Positions 43,969-52,491 are shown, counted from the first letter of the stretch. The stretch: 64,000 nt of DNA from Methylococcaceae bacterium (GCA_006844705.1 SPJS01000199.1:1-64000); one strand, 5' to 3'. Notes: generated by a model not told the origin, from the letters alone. A program made the numbers and translations.

Positions 43969-44134
43969 GGAGGATCCACTTGTATACAACACCAAGGAGG
44001 TATAAATAACACACATAAGTGTGAAACTTACAAGGTATGCGACCTTGTCACGCATCATTGCAAATGGCTGCAACTAGAAACTGGGTAATCACAACAAGGT
44101 GTATAAAAAACACAACATTTTGTTGTGGATTTAG
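43915..44134 (-). ncRNA. Candidate structured small RNA with C/U-rich loops
   Basis: Reading the minus strand from about 44134: a promoter (44140-44167), then five short hairpins and a strong intrinsic terminator (43915-43944). Stems on the plus-strand numbering are 44111-44117/44121-44127, 44030-44036/44042-44048 (7 bp perfect), 44010-44014/44019-44023, 43983-43987/44000-44004 and 43952-43959/43975-43982 (8 bp perfect). In minus-strand RNA two loops expose UCCUCCUC and CUCCUU, complementary to Shine-Dalgarno sequence. No reading frame is convincing. On the plus strand the same loops would show GGA motifs of CsrA-binding RNAs, but that strand has no terminator. All folding was done by eye. 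Confidence 0.5.
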
Positions 44135-44139
44135 TAAAT

Positions 44140-44167
44140 ACTATACAGGGTTTAGTTGAGTTTACAA
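44140..44167 (-). promoter_or_regulatory. Sigma-70-like promoter for the candidate small RNA
   Basis: On the minus strand: TTGTAA (44162-44167) as -35, a 16-bp spacer, and TATAGT (44140-44145) as -10, matching 4/6 and 5/6 of the consensus. Transcription would start near 44134 and run into the hairpin region. Confidence 0.5.
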
Positions 44168-44243
44168 TGAGGCTAGTTATAAATTGATTGTGTTTATTTC
44201 AGAAACAATTAAAATGTGGAGTCATGATTTGTAAACAGGAGAT

Positions 44244-45152
44244 GTGTCTATGGATAAATTAACCAGTATGAATGTGTTTGTTAGAGTGGCAAAAGCAGGT
44301 AGTTTTGCAGGTGCAGCCAGAGACTTAGGTATCTCCAGAGCGATGGCCACTAAGCATATTATGCAACTGGAAAGCGAGTTAAACACCCGCTTATTTAATA
44401 GAACGACACGTAGTTTAAGTTTGACCGAAGTAGGTGAATCTTATCTTGAACGTTGCCAACAGGTGCTGCTGGATGTTGAAGATATGGAGGCAGCCGTCAC
44501 GCATTTGCAGAATGAACCACGAGGGTTGCTTAAAATCAGTGCTCCCCCTGTCATTGGTGCGACGAATATTGCCCCTGCACTAACTGAATATTTAAAAGAT
44601 TATCCTGAACTGTCTGTAGACATCGTGTTAAAAGGCGGTCAGGTGGATTTAATTGATGAAGGCGTTGATATTGCAATTTATATTGGCCCGATCAGTGACA
44701 CCAGCCTGGTGGCCAGAAAAATTGCCAGTTCTTCTTTGGTCGTATGCGCATCGCCTGATTACCTTGAAAAATACGGTACCCCAATGGATCCGGATGACCT
44801 GACCAAACATAGTTGCCTGATAAATTGGGCCATTCCGCCGCGTAATAAATGGAAATTCAAGGGTATTCTTGGTGAAATAGAAGTCAATGTTGAAGGGCGA
44901 ATGAATGCCAATATGGGCGACCCGATCAGGGTAGCGGCAGTGAACGGGCTGGGGCTGATTATGTTGCCAAAATATATGGTCGGTCGTGATATTGAAAAAG
45001 GCAAGCTGGTGCCGGTCATGCAGGATTACGAAATTGCTCCGCTTGATATTCATGCGGTATATCCGCATCGCAAGTATTTGTCAGCCAAAGTCCGCGCATT
45101 TATTGATTTTATTCAGGAGTGGTTACCGCATCGTGTCGGCATGATGCGATGA
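44244..45152 (+). CDS. LysR family transcriptional regulator
   Basis: 302 residues. The N-terminal winged helix-turn-helix is typical (MNVFVRVAKAGSFAGAARDL, ISRAMATKHIMQLESELN, LFNRTTRSLSLTEVGESYLE). The remainder is the LysR co-inducer domain (LLKISAPPVIGATNIAPALT, LIDEGVDIAIYIGPISDTSL, GLGLIMLPKYMV). It binds DNA as a tetramer and responds to a small ligand that I cannot identify. An AGGAG-type site (CAGGAG) precedes its ATG. Its stop overlaps the methyltransferase start (ATGA), so the pair is probably co-expressed. Confidence 0.93.
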   Translation: MSMDKLTSMNVFVRVAKAGSFAGAARDLGISRAMATKHIMQLESELNTRLFNRTTRSLSLTEVGESYLERCQQVLLDVEDMEAAVTHLQNEPRGLLKISAPPVIGATNIAPALTEYLKDYPELSVDIVLKGGQVDLIDEGVDIAIYIGPISDTSLVARKIASSSLVVCASPDYLEKYGTPMDPDDLTKHSCLINWAIPPRNKWKFKGILGEIEVNVEGRMNANMGDPIRVAAVNGLGLIMLPKYMVGRDIEKGKLVPVMQDYEIAPLDIHAVYPHRKYLSAKVRAFIDFIQEWLPHRVGMMR

Positions 45153-45721
45153 ATGCGATCCGCGATAAATGGGATAATATTTATCAACAGAAAACAGGCG
45201 CTGGACAGGAAGCAGATGTACTGAGTGAGCACCTTTTTTTATTGCCACAGCAAGGACATGCATTGGATCTGGCCAGTGGCTTGGGCGCCAGTGCATTGCT
45301 GCTGGCCAGAGAAGGCTTACAGGTTGAGGCCTGGGATATATCTTCTGTTGCATTGGAAAAGCTTGATCAGCAGGCTGCCGGGAAACAACTCAACGTGACC
45401 CCTCGAGCGTGTGACATCACACCTGCAACACTACAGAACCACTCATTCGATGTGATTGTGATTAGCCGCTTTCTTGACCGCTCACTTTCTCATGCGATAA
45501 TAGCCGCTTTAAATCCGGGGGGATTGCTCTTTTATCAGACTTTTGTGCAGGATAAAGTCTCTGAGAGTGGGCCGTGTAACCCTGACTTTTTACTCAAAAA
45601 CAACGAATTATTACATATGTTTTCTCCATTGCAGACGGTGTTTTATCGGGAATATTCTCGTATAGGAGACTTGAGTGTCGGAGAGCGTAACGAGGCCATG
45701 TACATAGGCCGTAAAGCATAA
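45149..45721 (+). CDS. SAM-dependent methyltransferase (TehB/UbiG-like)
   Basis: 190 residues from the ATG at 45149, overlapping the LysR stop. The core is GHALDLASGLGASALLLARE (motif I), VEAWDISSVALEKLDQ (motif Ib) and FDVIVISRFLDRSLSHAII (motif II), then LNPGGLLFYQTFVQ. Length and motifs match small tellurite-resistance-TehB-like or generic class I methyltransferases. Substrate unknown. A rhodanese gene follows 5 bp later. Confidence 0.88.
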   Translation: MNAIRDKWDNIYQQKTGAGQEADVLSEHLFLLPQQGHALDLASGLGASALLLAREGLQVEAWDISSVALEKLDQQAAGKQLNVTPRACDITPATLQNHSFDVIVISRFLDRSLSHAIIAALNPGGLLFYQTFVQDKVSESGPCNPDFLLKNNELLHMFSPLQTVFYREYSRIGDLSVGERNEAMYIGRKA

Positions 45722-45726
45722 CCGAT

Positions 45727-46119
45727 ATGAGAGAAAACCTTGATCCCAAACAAAGCTGGCAATTTATGCAGGATAATCCGCAGGCGGTATTGATTGATGT
45801 GCGGACAGCCATTGAGCACAGTTTTGTAGGCCAACCCATTGGCGCCATCCATATTGCCTGGAAAGAATTTCCTGGCATGCAGCCGAATGCGGCGTTTGTC
45901 AAACAGATCAAGGAAACCGTACCCGATCATGCGACGCCTTTATTGCTGTTGTGTCGCAGTGGTCAGCGTTCTGTTGCGGCGGCTGAATCATTGCAATCAG
46001 AAGGCTATCAGCATCTAATTAATATCGTGGAAGGCTTTGAAGGTTCCCAGGATGAAAACAAGCACCGAGGCAATCTGGGGGGCTGGCGTTTTCATGGACT
46101 GCCTTGGCAGCAAAACTGA
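45727..46119 (+). CDS. Single-domain rhodanese-like sulfurtransferase
   Basis: 130 residues forming one rhodanese domain: AVLIDVRTAIEHSFVGQPIG, HIAWKEFPGMQPN, then the active-site loop LLLCRSGQRSVAAAESL (persulfide Cys in CxxxxRS) and the C-terminal EGYQHLINIVEGFEG. It would carry sulfur as a cysteine persulfide in the cytoplasm. It lies 5 bp after the methyltransferase and 117 bp before typA. Donor and acceptor are unknown. Confidence 0.92.
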   Translation: MRENLDPKQSWQFMQDNPQAVLIDVRTAIEHSFVGQPIGAIHIAWKEFPGMQPNAAFVKQIKETVPDHATPLLLLCRSGQRSVAAAESLQSEGYQHLINIVEGFEGSQDENKHRGNLGGWRFHGLPWQQN

Positions 46120-46236
46120 TATCCACTAACGAATAACTGTTCTCACATACAAACATAACAACACGCTGGCGAACAGAGGCAGCCGTTTCTGGCTGTCTGA
46201 ACATCTATTTTCCTTAACCATTTATCCATTAATACA

Positions 46237-48054
46237 GTGATTGAAAAACTTAGAAATATCGCCATCATAGCGCATGTTGATCATGGCAAAACCACGCTGG
46301 TAGACCAATTATTACAGCAGTCCGGCACCTTTGCATCGCATGAAAAAGTCGATGAAAGGGTGATGGATTCCAACGATCTGGAAAAAGAACGCGGGATTAC
46401 CATTCTGGCCAAAAATACCGCGATTGACTGGAACGGCTACCATATCAATATCGTTGACACACCGGGGCACGCCGACTTTGGTGGAGAAGTTGAACGGGTG
46501 TTGTCGATGGTTGATTGTGTATTGCTGCTGGTTGATGCAGTGGACGGTCCCATGCCGCAAACCCGATTTGTAACGCAAAAAGCATTTGCACTGGGATTGA
46601 ACCCCATTGTGGTGATAAACAAAATTGACCGCCCCGGCGCACGCCCGAATTGGGTGATTGACCAAACCTTCGATCTGTTTGATCGTCTGGGCGCGACAGA
46701 TGAGCAGCTGGATTTTCCGATTGTGTATGCCTCTGCGCTGAATGGCTACGCCGGACTGGAAGACGATATTTCCGGTGGTGATATGACGCCATTGTTTGAA
46801 ACCATCGTCGAAAAAGTCAGTCCGCCGGATGTTGACCCGGACAAACCGTTTCAGATGCAGGTGATCAGTCTGGACTATAACTCTTATGTCGGAGTCATCG
46901 GTATTGGCCGCATCAAACGCGGAACCGTAAAAACCAATATGCAGCTGAACATTCTTGACCGTGAAGGCAATACGCGAAATGGACGCATGTTACAGATTTT
47001 TGGTTTTCATGGCCTGGAAAGAGTTGAGGTTCCGCAGGCGCAAGCGGGGGACATTATCGCTTTTACCGGCATCGAGAGTTTGCAAATTTCTGACACCCTG
47101 TGCCACCCGGATGCGGTTGAAGCCTTACCTGCATTGACGGTGGATGAACCTACGGTGAGCATGACATTTCAGGTTAACACCTCACCTTTCGCCGGACGTG
47201 AAGGCAAGTTTGTCACGTCAAGACAGATTCGTGATCGCCTGCAAAAAGAGCTGCAACATAATGTGGCTTTACGCGTTGAAGACACAGACGACCCGGATAA
47301 ATTCAAGGTGTCAGGACGGGGTGAATTGCACTTGTCTATCTTGATTGAAAACATGCGCCGAGAAGGTTTTGAGCTGGGCGTATCGCGGCCGGAAGTCATC
47401 ATCAAGGACATCGATGGTGAAAAATGTGAGCCCTATGAGATGGTGACTATTGAAGTGGAAGAAGTGCATCAGGGCTCTATCATGGAAAAGCTGGGCGAAC
47501 GTAAAGGTGATTTGCAAAACATGGAGCCGGACGGCAAAGGGCGTATTCGTCTGGAATACATCATGCCGTCACGCGGCCTGATTGGATTTCAAACCGAATT
47601 CATGACCGCCACCTCCGGTTCTGGTTTGATTTATCATGTATTTGACCATTACGGGCCGATGAAGGTGGGTACAGTGGGCAGTCGTCAGCGAGGTGTACTG
47701 ATTTCCATGGTACAGGGAAAAGCATTGGCTTACGCCTTGTTTAACCTGCAGGAACGCGGTGAATTATTTGTTGTGCATGCTGATGAAGTCTATGAAGGCA
47801 TGCTGGTAGGTATTCATTCGCGCCCGAATGACCTGGTGGTTAACCCGACGAAAGCAAAACAACTCACCAATATTCGTGCAGCCGGTTCAGACGAAAATCT
47901 GACGCTGACCAAGATTCAGAAATTGACCTTGGAGCAGGCACTGGAGTTTATCGATGATGATGAACTGGTGGAGGTGACGCCGGAATCCATTCGTTTGCGA
48001 AAAAAACTGCTGAAAGAACACGAAAGGAAACGTGCATCACGTTCAGATGCGTAG
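46237..48054 (+). CDS. typA: Translational GTPase TypA/BipA
   Basis: 605 residues, the normal length, from a GTG start. G-motifs are [15 protein letters not shown] (G1), [12 protein letters not shown] (G2), [16 protein letters not shown] (G3), [15 protein letters not shown] (G4) and SALNGYAG (G5). EF-Tu-like domain 2, an EF-G-like domain III/V, and the TypA-specific C-terminal domain ([20 protein letters not shown]) follow. It binds the ribosome and helps 50S assembly and stress or low-temperature growth. It is apparently monocistronic; a 162-bp MITE-like element lies 12 bp after its stop. Confidence 0.96.
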   Translation: MIEKLRNIAIIAHVDHGKTTLVDQLLQQSGTFASHEKVDERVMDSNDLEKERGITILAKNTAIDWNGYHINIVDTPGHADFGGEVERVLSMVDCVLLLVDAVDGPMPQTRFVTQKAFALGLNPIVVINKIDRPGARPNWVIDQTFDLFDRLGATDEQLDFPIVYASALNGYAGLEDDISGGDMTPLFETIVEKVSPPDVDPDKPFQMQVISLDYNSYVGVIGIGRIKRGTVKTNMQLNILDREGNTRNGRMLQIFGFHGLERVEVPQAQAGDIIAFTGIESLQISDTLCHPDAVEALPALTVDEPTVSMTFQVNTSPFAGREGKFVTSRQIRDRLQKELQHNVALRVEDTDDPDKFKVSGRGELHLSILIENMRREGFELGVSRPEVIIKDIDGEKCEPYEMVTIEVEEVHQGSIMEKLGERKGDLQNMEPDGKGRIRLEYIMPSRGLIGFQTEFMTATSGSGLIYHVFDHYGPMKVGTVGSRQRGVLISMVQGKALAYALFNLQERGELFVVHADEVYEGMLVGIHSRPNDLVVNPTKAKQLTNIRAAGSDENLTLTKIQKLTLEQALEFIDDDELVEVTPESIRLRKKLLKEHERKRASRSDA

Positions 48055-48066
48055 TCATCAGTAAAT

Positions 48067-48228
48067 CCTGAATCCGTGACTTCACTACGGCACAGAACGC
48101 ACGCTTTTGATTCTACAGCGGTCAAAAAAATACCCGCTTAACCTTATGGGTGAAGCTAAGATTTTTTAAACCTTCTGTGGAGCCAAGATCTTACGCTCTG
48201 CTATCTGCATTGAAATCACGGATTCAGG
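48067..48228. mobile_element. MITE-like element, 162 bp, with TAAAT target duplication
   Basis: Perfect 13-bp terminal inverted repeats CCTGAATCCGTGA (48067-48079) and TCACGGATTCAGG (48216-48228), extending imperfectly (TTCA and alternating matches) to about 25 bp. TAAAT flanks both ends (48062-48066 and 48229-48233), a clean 5-bp target duplication. No transposase fits in 162 bp, so it is non-autonomous. It sits between the convergent typA and EEP genes. Confidence 0.8.
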
Positions 48229-48268
48229 TAAATTTCAATAGGGCGTCACGCTGTACATCTGGAGTGGC

Positions 48269-49111
48269 TTACCTCATATGAAAACGGGCAAGATAACCAA
48301 AATGATCCGAGACTTTAGGATAAAAATGGTTGTTGAATATCACATCCATTGCATAGACATGAAACGGCCCGCCATTGCGTTTGAAAATATAATCAATCCG
48401 TTTGGGCGGTGAATTGCGCCAGCCGTCAATCTTGCCCTGATAGCTGGGTTCAAAAAAACGGTGTGGATGCAGCATATAAAATTGATCCACATATTCCTGA
48501 TGTTGGACAATATGCCGATAGCTATGATCGCCCGCTGGTGCATTAAAGTCGCCCACCATCAAATCACCGCGCACACCAAAATGATAACGCGAATCAATCA
48601 ACTGTTTCAGGCGGGGATATTCTTCATAAAACCCGTGATGCGCCCAGCTTAAATGTACGTTGGACACATGCAGCAAACCGAACCAGGGGACATCAATGCA
48701 GGATAGCGTGACATTGCGCGACATGTAATTATCCTTGCGCTGGTCGTAAGAGACATAGGTCGAATAATTATGATGCATCGGGTAGCGGCTTAATATTGCC
48801 GTGCCTTCGCGCCAGTGGCCAAAGCCAATATGGCTCCAGTCCTGATAAATGTGAAAATAATGTCCCCAGTTGCGCAGCCGTTGGCAAATGCGGAATGCCA
48901 TATTGGATGGAGCTTCACCATAAGGATGGGCGATAGGGTCATGCATGTATTCACCGACTTCCTGAAAACAGATGATATCAATATTCTGCTGACAAATGGC
49001 TTCGGCAATGATATGAACTTCCCACTCATGCAAATGCATGGTCTCAAAGGGACAATGGCGCGGGTGTTGTTGATAAGTGTGCAGGTTAAGTGTGAGTAAG
49101 GATAATTGCAT
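48269..49111 (-). CDS. Endonuclease/exonuclease/phosphatase (EEP) family protein
   Basis: 280 residues of the EEP (DNase I-like) superfamily. Motifs include LSLLTLNLHTYQQ, DIICFQEVGEYMHDP (the metal-binding Glu), GTAILSRYPM, SNVHLSWAHHGF, GDLMVGDFNAPAGDHSY (catalytic Asp-x-Asn), RIDYIFKRNGG and the end YPKVSDHFGYLA (Ser-Asp-His). All catalytic residues are present. No signal peptide is visible, and the phosphodiester substrate is unknown. It is convergent with typA, with the MITE-like element between them. Confidence 0.9.
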   Translation of the reverse strand: MQLSLLTLNLHTYQQHPRHCPFETMHLHEWEVHIIAEAICQQNIDIICFQEVGEYMHDPIAHPYGEAPSNMAFRICQRLRNWGHYFHIYQDWSHIGFGHWREGTAILSRYPMHHNYSTYVSYDQRKDNYMSRNVTLSCIDVPWFGLLHVSNVHLSWAHHGFYEEYPRLKQLIDSRYHFGVRGDLMVGDFNAPAGDHSYRHIVQHQEYVDQFYMLHPHRFFEPSYQGKIDGWRNSPPKRIDYIFKRNGGPFHVYAMDVIFNNHFYPKVSDHFGYLARFHMR

Positions 49112-49170
49112 AGGCCTGAATCTCGATCAGTGTGTGCAGCCTATCTCTCATTTATGACAATGTTATGAAA

Positions 49171-50064
49171 TCAATGGGTTAGCTTGGCATTTAATGTCAT
49201 TATTTTTTCTGCTAATAGTTTGTCACTGGCATACAAAACCCCGCCATGATTCATGTACGTGGAATCTGCTCGGTTCAAATCCAGCGGTTTGCCAAAAATA
49301 TCACTGGCGAAAGCTTGTGCTTCATGAAACAGACACGACGTTGCGGCATAATCCCATAAACTTCCGCCGCCCTCGCCTTGCCTGGGCAGTTTAAAATAAG
49401 TGGCAGCCCCCTGCTCCAGTACCTGACAGGCGTTCATTGCCCCGCCTCCCTGCAATAAAACTTGTAATCCTGCATAGCCAAGATCATGCGCAATCAATTC
49501 CAGAGCTACTGTGACTGAAGTGTAATGAGGATGCTGAGCAAAACTGCGATCAGTTAAAAAGCGCAGGGGCTGCTGAGCAGCAGGCAGTGTTTGCTTGCAA
49601 ACAAAGGTTTTACCATTACGTAATGCACCCTGTCCTTTGATTGCACAGTATAGGTTCTTACGCAGGGGATCATAAATCACGCCAATAAAGGGTGTTCCAT
49701 CTTGGGCGACGAGTGCAATAGATACGGCATAGCCCGGTTTGCGTTCGACAAACGACAGCGTGCCGTCCATCGGATCAATGCTCCAGAAATAACCCTTGAG
49801 CAGACGTTCTTTGTTGTCTGGCGTTTCCTCCGACAGCAGGGCAAGATCAAAATAATCACAGCATGGCTGCAGGATTTGCACAATAATTTGTTCAGCAAGA
49901 TGATCAACTTCAGTGACCACCTGTGAGGCCAGGCTGTCACCGCTGTCTTTATTGCTGACCTGAAAGTTCTTCTGGCTGTATTCAGCAATGACCTGCCCGG
50001 CCTGCATCGCTGCTGAGATAGCTGTTTGACATAAAAGGTATAAATCCTGATTTGAGAGATTCAT
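49171..50064 (-). CDS. Inositol monophosphatase-superfamily phosphatase (CysQ/IMPase-like)
   Basis: 297 residues. The Mg-dependent phosphatase motifs are present: ALLSEETPDNKERLL (EE metal ligands), FWSIDPMDGTLSFVERKPGY (DPMDGT signature), and a C-terminal GGSLWDYAATSCLFHEAQAF (WDYAA, the second metal-site aspartate). The superfamily includes inositol monophosphatase, fructose-1,6-bisphosphatase II-type and 3'-phosphoadenosine phosphatases; the sequence alone does not decide. It lies 6 bp after the TetR gene on the same strand. Confidence 0.85.
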   Translation of the reverse strand: MNLSNQDLYLLCQTAISAAMQAGQVIAEYSQKNFQVSNKDSGDSLASQVVTEVDHLAEQIIVQILQPCCDYFDLALLSEETPDNKERLLKGYFWSIDPMDGTLSFVERKPGYAVSIALVAQDGTPFIGVIYDPLRKNLYCAIKGQGALRNGKTFVCKQTLPAAQQPLRFLTDRSFAQHPHYTSVTVALELIAHDLGYAGLQVLLQGGGAMNACQVLEQGAATYFKLPRQGEGGGSLWDYAATSCLFHEAQAFASDIFGKPLDLNRADSTYMNHGGVLYASDKLLAEKIMTLNAKLTH

Positions 50065-50070
50065 AAGGCG

Positions 50071-50631
50071 TTATTGGTGGCTTGCAATGATTTGCCTGGC
50101 GAAGGCGGTTAAGTCAACCGGGGCATGCTCGTTGTCGATCAAGGCCAGCGAAACCATGCCTTCAAGCAAGGCAAACAATTTATAGGCAAGGGCTTCGGGG
50201 CTGGGTGTCTCTGCTTGTCGACATAATTGCTCAAATAAACTCAACTCCCACGTTTTGAACTGATGACAAGCCTGCTCAATTTTTTCGTTTTTACCATAAA
50301 ATTCTCCCATTGCATTAATGGCCAGGCAACCATGAAAACTGGCTTCATCAAACCAGGTGGCGGCATCCTCAAATATCAGGGCGATTTTTTCCAGTGCTGT
50401 AGCGTTGCTTTGTTCAAGGATATTGGCCAGATGTTGCTGATACGTGGTGTGGTAATGCGTTATTACAGCTACAATCAAGTCATTTTTGGTGGTGAAATAT
50501 TTATACAGGGTACGCTTGGAAACCCCCGCTTCCCGCATAATTAGATCAACGCCTGTGGCATAAAATCCATTTTCCTTAAATAAGCGGTAAGCGGCTTCGA
50601 CTATATCCTGTTGTTTTGTTTGCGTCGGCAT
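50071..50631 (-). CDS. TetR family repressor (divergent from cytochrome P460 gene)
   Basis: 186 residues from the ATG at 50631 (an upstream in-frame start at 50676 would add 15 unlikely residues). The TetR DNA-binding domain reads QDIVEAAYRLFKENGFYATG, VDLIMREAGVSKRTLYKYF, TTKNDLIVAVI. The rest is a helical ligand domain with conserved FHGCLAINAMGEF, as in YcdC/AcuR-like regulators. It is divergent from the P460-DUF4383 genes across a gap with inverted GTAAAC/GTTTAC repeats, so it probably represses that operon and itself. Confidence 0.88.
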   Translation of the reverse strand: MPTQTKQQDIVEAAYRLFKENGFYATGVDLIMREAGVSKRTLYKYFTTKNDLIVAVITHYHTTYQQHLANILEQSNATALEKIALIFEDAATWFDEASFHGCLAINAMGEFYGKNEKIEQACHQFKTWELSLFEQLCRQAETPSPEALAYKLFALLEGMVSLALIDNEHAPVDLTAFARQIIASHQ

Positions 50632-50724
50632 GAGGCTGAAACTGGAAATGAGTAAATGAAAGACACGATAGCACAAAGCATATCAGTATTAAAAAAAACG
50701 GAAACCGACTGGTCTACAAAAAAG

Positions 50725-50780
50725 TTGACAAAGGAAACAGATAGGTTTACATTGAGCTGCAAGTAAACAATTCGGTTTAC
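50725..50780 (+). promoter_or_regulatory. Promoter and probable TetR operator of the P460 operon
   Basis: TTGACA (50725-50730), 17-bp spacer, and TACATT (50748-50753) form a plausible promoter. Overlapping it are GTTTAC (50745-50750), GTAAAC (50763-50768) and GTTTAC (50775-50780); the last two form GTAAAC-AATTCG-GTTTAC, a palindrome with 6-bp arms. This fits TetR-type repression by blocking the polymerase. Confidence 0.55.
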
Positions 50781-50802
50781 TTTTCTTTGTCTGGAGGTGT
50801 TT

Positions 50803-51399
50803 ATGTTTTCTTTACATACTATCAAACCTGCAATAATGGTCGCCATGCTAAGTGTGGCAGGCAGTTTTAGCGCGTTTGCAGAACCCATGAAATTTCTGAA
50901 TTTCGATCAACAAGGGCAATTGATCCGCCCGACGGGCTATCGGGAGTGGATTTTCATAGGTGCTCCGCTCACGCCGAATGATATGAATAATGGCAAGGCG
51001 GCTTTTCCGGAGTTTCATAACGTCTACATTGACCCAGTGAGCTGGACTTACTGGAAACGGACCGGGGAATTCAAGGATGAAACTGTGATTGTCAAGGAGC
51101 TGGTCAGTGTATCCGGCAAGCAGGCCGTCAGTGGCAACGGTTATTTTCAAGGTGAATATATTGGATTGGAGGCGATGGTAAAAAGTCGCCAGCAGTTTCC
51201 TAAAGCGCCGGGCAACTGGGGCTTTTTCCGCTTCACCATTGAAAACAGTGATGAATTACATGCCAGAGCCGCTGCGCAGGCAGAACATAATTGTTCAACC
51301 TGTCATCAGCATAATGCTGCAAAAGACCAGGTATTTACTCAGTATTACCCGGTCTTGCGTGCGGCAGAAGCAAGAGGCCAGGCCGGTAGCGGTCGTTAA
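50803..51399 (+). CDS. Cytochrome P460 family protein
   Basis: 198 residues from the ATG at 50803, with GGAGG five bases upstream. A signal peptide (IKPAIMVAMLSVAGSFSAFA, cut before EPMKF) sends it to the periplasm. The beta-rich cytochrome P460 domain shows GYREWIFIGAPLTPNDMNNG, FPEFHNVYIDPVSWTYWKRT and GNWGFFRFT, and the single c-type heme site CSTCH near residue 170. P460 proteins oxidise hydroxylamine or related nitrogen compounds through a heme cross-linked to lysine; similar proteins occur in methanotrophs. It starts an operon with a DUF4383 protein, under the divergent TetR gene. Confidence 0.92.
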   Translation: MFSLHTIKPAIMVAMLSVAGSFSAFAEPMKFLNFDQQGQLIRPTGYREWIFIGAPLTPNDMNNGKAAFPEFHNVYIDPVSWTYWKRTGEFKDETVIVKELVSVSGKQAVSGNGYFQGEYIGLEAMVKSRQQFPKAPGNWGFFRFTIENSDELHARAAAQAEHNCSTCHQHNAAKDQVFTQYYPVLRAAEARGQAGSGR

Positions 51400-51414
51400 T
51401 ATCAGGAGAGAAAG

Positions 51415-51795
51415 ATGAATACACATCAAGTGAGTTTGTTGTACGGTATCATTTTTATTGCCGTTGGGATTTTAGGTTTTACGCCAAATCCGATCATTTC
51501 ACACACTGGTTTTTTTGAAACCAACATTGTGCATAATTGTGTCCATATTGTATTAGGAGGCGTATTCATACTGGGTGCGCTCAAATTTCCCGGGCATGAA
51601 AGCAGGATTTTGAAATTGCTGGGATTAGGTGGTATTGGCATTACAATTGTCGGGTGGCTATCTGAAGGCAGTACGATGCTGTGGGTGGTCCACGTTAATC
51701 CGGCAGATCATTGGTTACACCTGGGACTGGGTGTGCTGGTCTTGATTTCAGGATTTGTTTTTCAGGATAAAAAATTCATGATGGCGCATGCATGA
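51415..51795 (+). CDS. DUF4383 four-helix membrane protein
   Basis: 126 residues with four membrane helices. The family pattern is visible: SLLYGIIFIAVGILGFTPN, then ETNIVHNCVHIVLGGVFIL and HVNPADHWLHLGLGVLVLI, each with N/D-x-x-H-type histidines at helix starts. The function of DUF4383 is unknown. AGGAGAG lies just before its ATG, 15 bp after the P460 stop, and it overlaps the uracil-DNA-glycosylase-like gene by 8 bp. Confidence 0.85.
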   Translation: MNTHQVSLLYGIIFIAVGILGFTPNPIISHTGFFETNIVHNCVHIVLGGVFILGALKFPGHESRILKLLGLGGIGITIVGWLSEGSTMLWVVHVNPADHWLHLGLGVLVLISGFVFQDKKFMMAHA

Positions 51796-52390
51796 TCAAA
51801 CCAGTAACTTTGTTGAATTATTAGAACAGGTGAGAGGTTGCACCTTGTGCGCCTCTCATATTCCCTCCCCTAACCCGGTGGTGCAAGTGCATCCTGAGGC
51901 AAAAATTCTGATAGCGGGTCAGGCGCCGGGGCTGAAAGTTCAAGAAAGTGGTATTCCATTTAACGATGCCAGTGGTGACCGTCTGCGGCAATGGATGGGC
52001 GTTTCTAATGAGATTTTCTACGACCCGCAAACGATTGCTATTTTGCCAATGGGTTTTTGCTATCCTGGTAGAGGACGTTCAGGTGATTTACCGCCCAGAC
52101 CGGAATGTGCCGAAACCTGGCGGGGCCTCTTGTTAAAACAATTGCCCAATATTCAGCTGAGCTTGTTGATCGGCCAATATGCTCAGCGGTGGCATTTAGG
52201 AGAAAATCATTCGCAAACTGTGACCGAAACGGTTAAAGCCTGGCAAAACTATGCGCCTGAAATATTTCCGTTACCTCATCCCAGTCCACGCAATAATCGT
52301 TGGTTAAAACAAAATCCGTGGTTTGCGCAAATCCTTGTGCCTCGCCTGCAACAACAAATTAAAGCAGTCCTCTCTCCTTCATCAGGGTGA
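51788..52390 (+). CDS. Uracil-DNA glycosylase family protein
   Basis: 200 residues of the UDG superfamily. It begins with a cysteine pair (RGCTLCASHIPSPNPVV), then ILIAGQAPGLKVQESGIPF (motif 1, GQAPG), ILPMGFCYPGRGRSGDLPP with PECAETW (further Cys), SLLIGQYAQRWHLG, and PLPHPSPRNNRW (motif 2, HPSPRN). The four cysteines may hold an iron-sulfur cluster as in family 4/5 enzymes. It would remove uracil from DNA, but activity is not certain from sequence. It is the third gene of the P460 cluster by overlap, perhaps only by position. Confidence 0.85.
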   Translation: MHDQTSNFVELLEQVRGCTLCASHIPSPNPVVQVHPEAKILIAGQAPGLKVQESGIPFNDASGDRLRQWMGVSNEIFYDPQTIAILPMGFCYPGRGRSGDLPPRPECAETWRGLLLKQLPNIQLSLLIGQYAQRWHLGENHSQTVTETVKAWQNYAPEIFPLPHPSPRNNRWLKQNPWFAQILVPRLQQQIKAVLSPSSG

Positions 52391-52491
52391 TAAAGGATCA
52401 ATTAAAATGATGTTCAAGAGGTATTGGCCTGCCAGTATAAAACCCCTGGGCATATTCTTCGCTCGTGAGTTTAGACATAACGCGACCGATT

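Noticed and set aside
43748..44014. Minus-strand reading frame of 88 codons opposite the wbpM-like gene
   Set aside because: It has no ribosome-binding site, no recognisable protein pattern, and runs through the hairpins of the candidate small RNA and against the coding frame of the wbpM-like gene.
46177..46198. Hairpin AGGCAGCC/GGCTGTCT before typA as a terminator
   Set aside because: The stem is only 8 bp with a wobble and no T-run follows.
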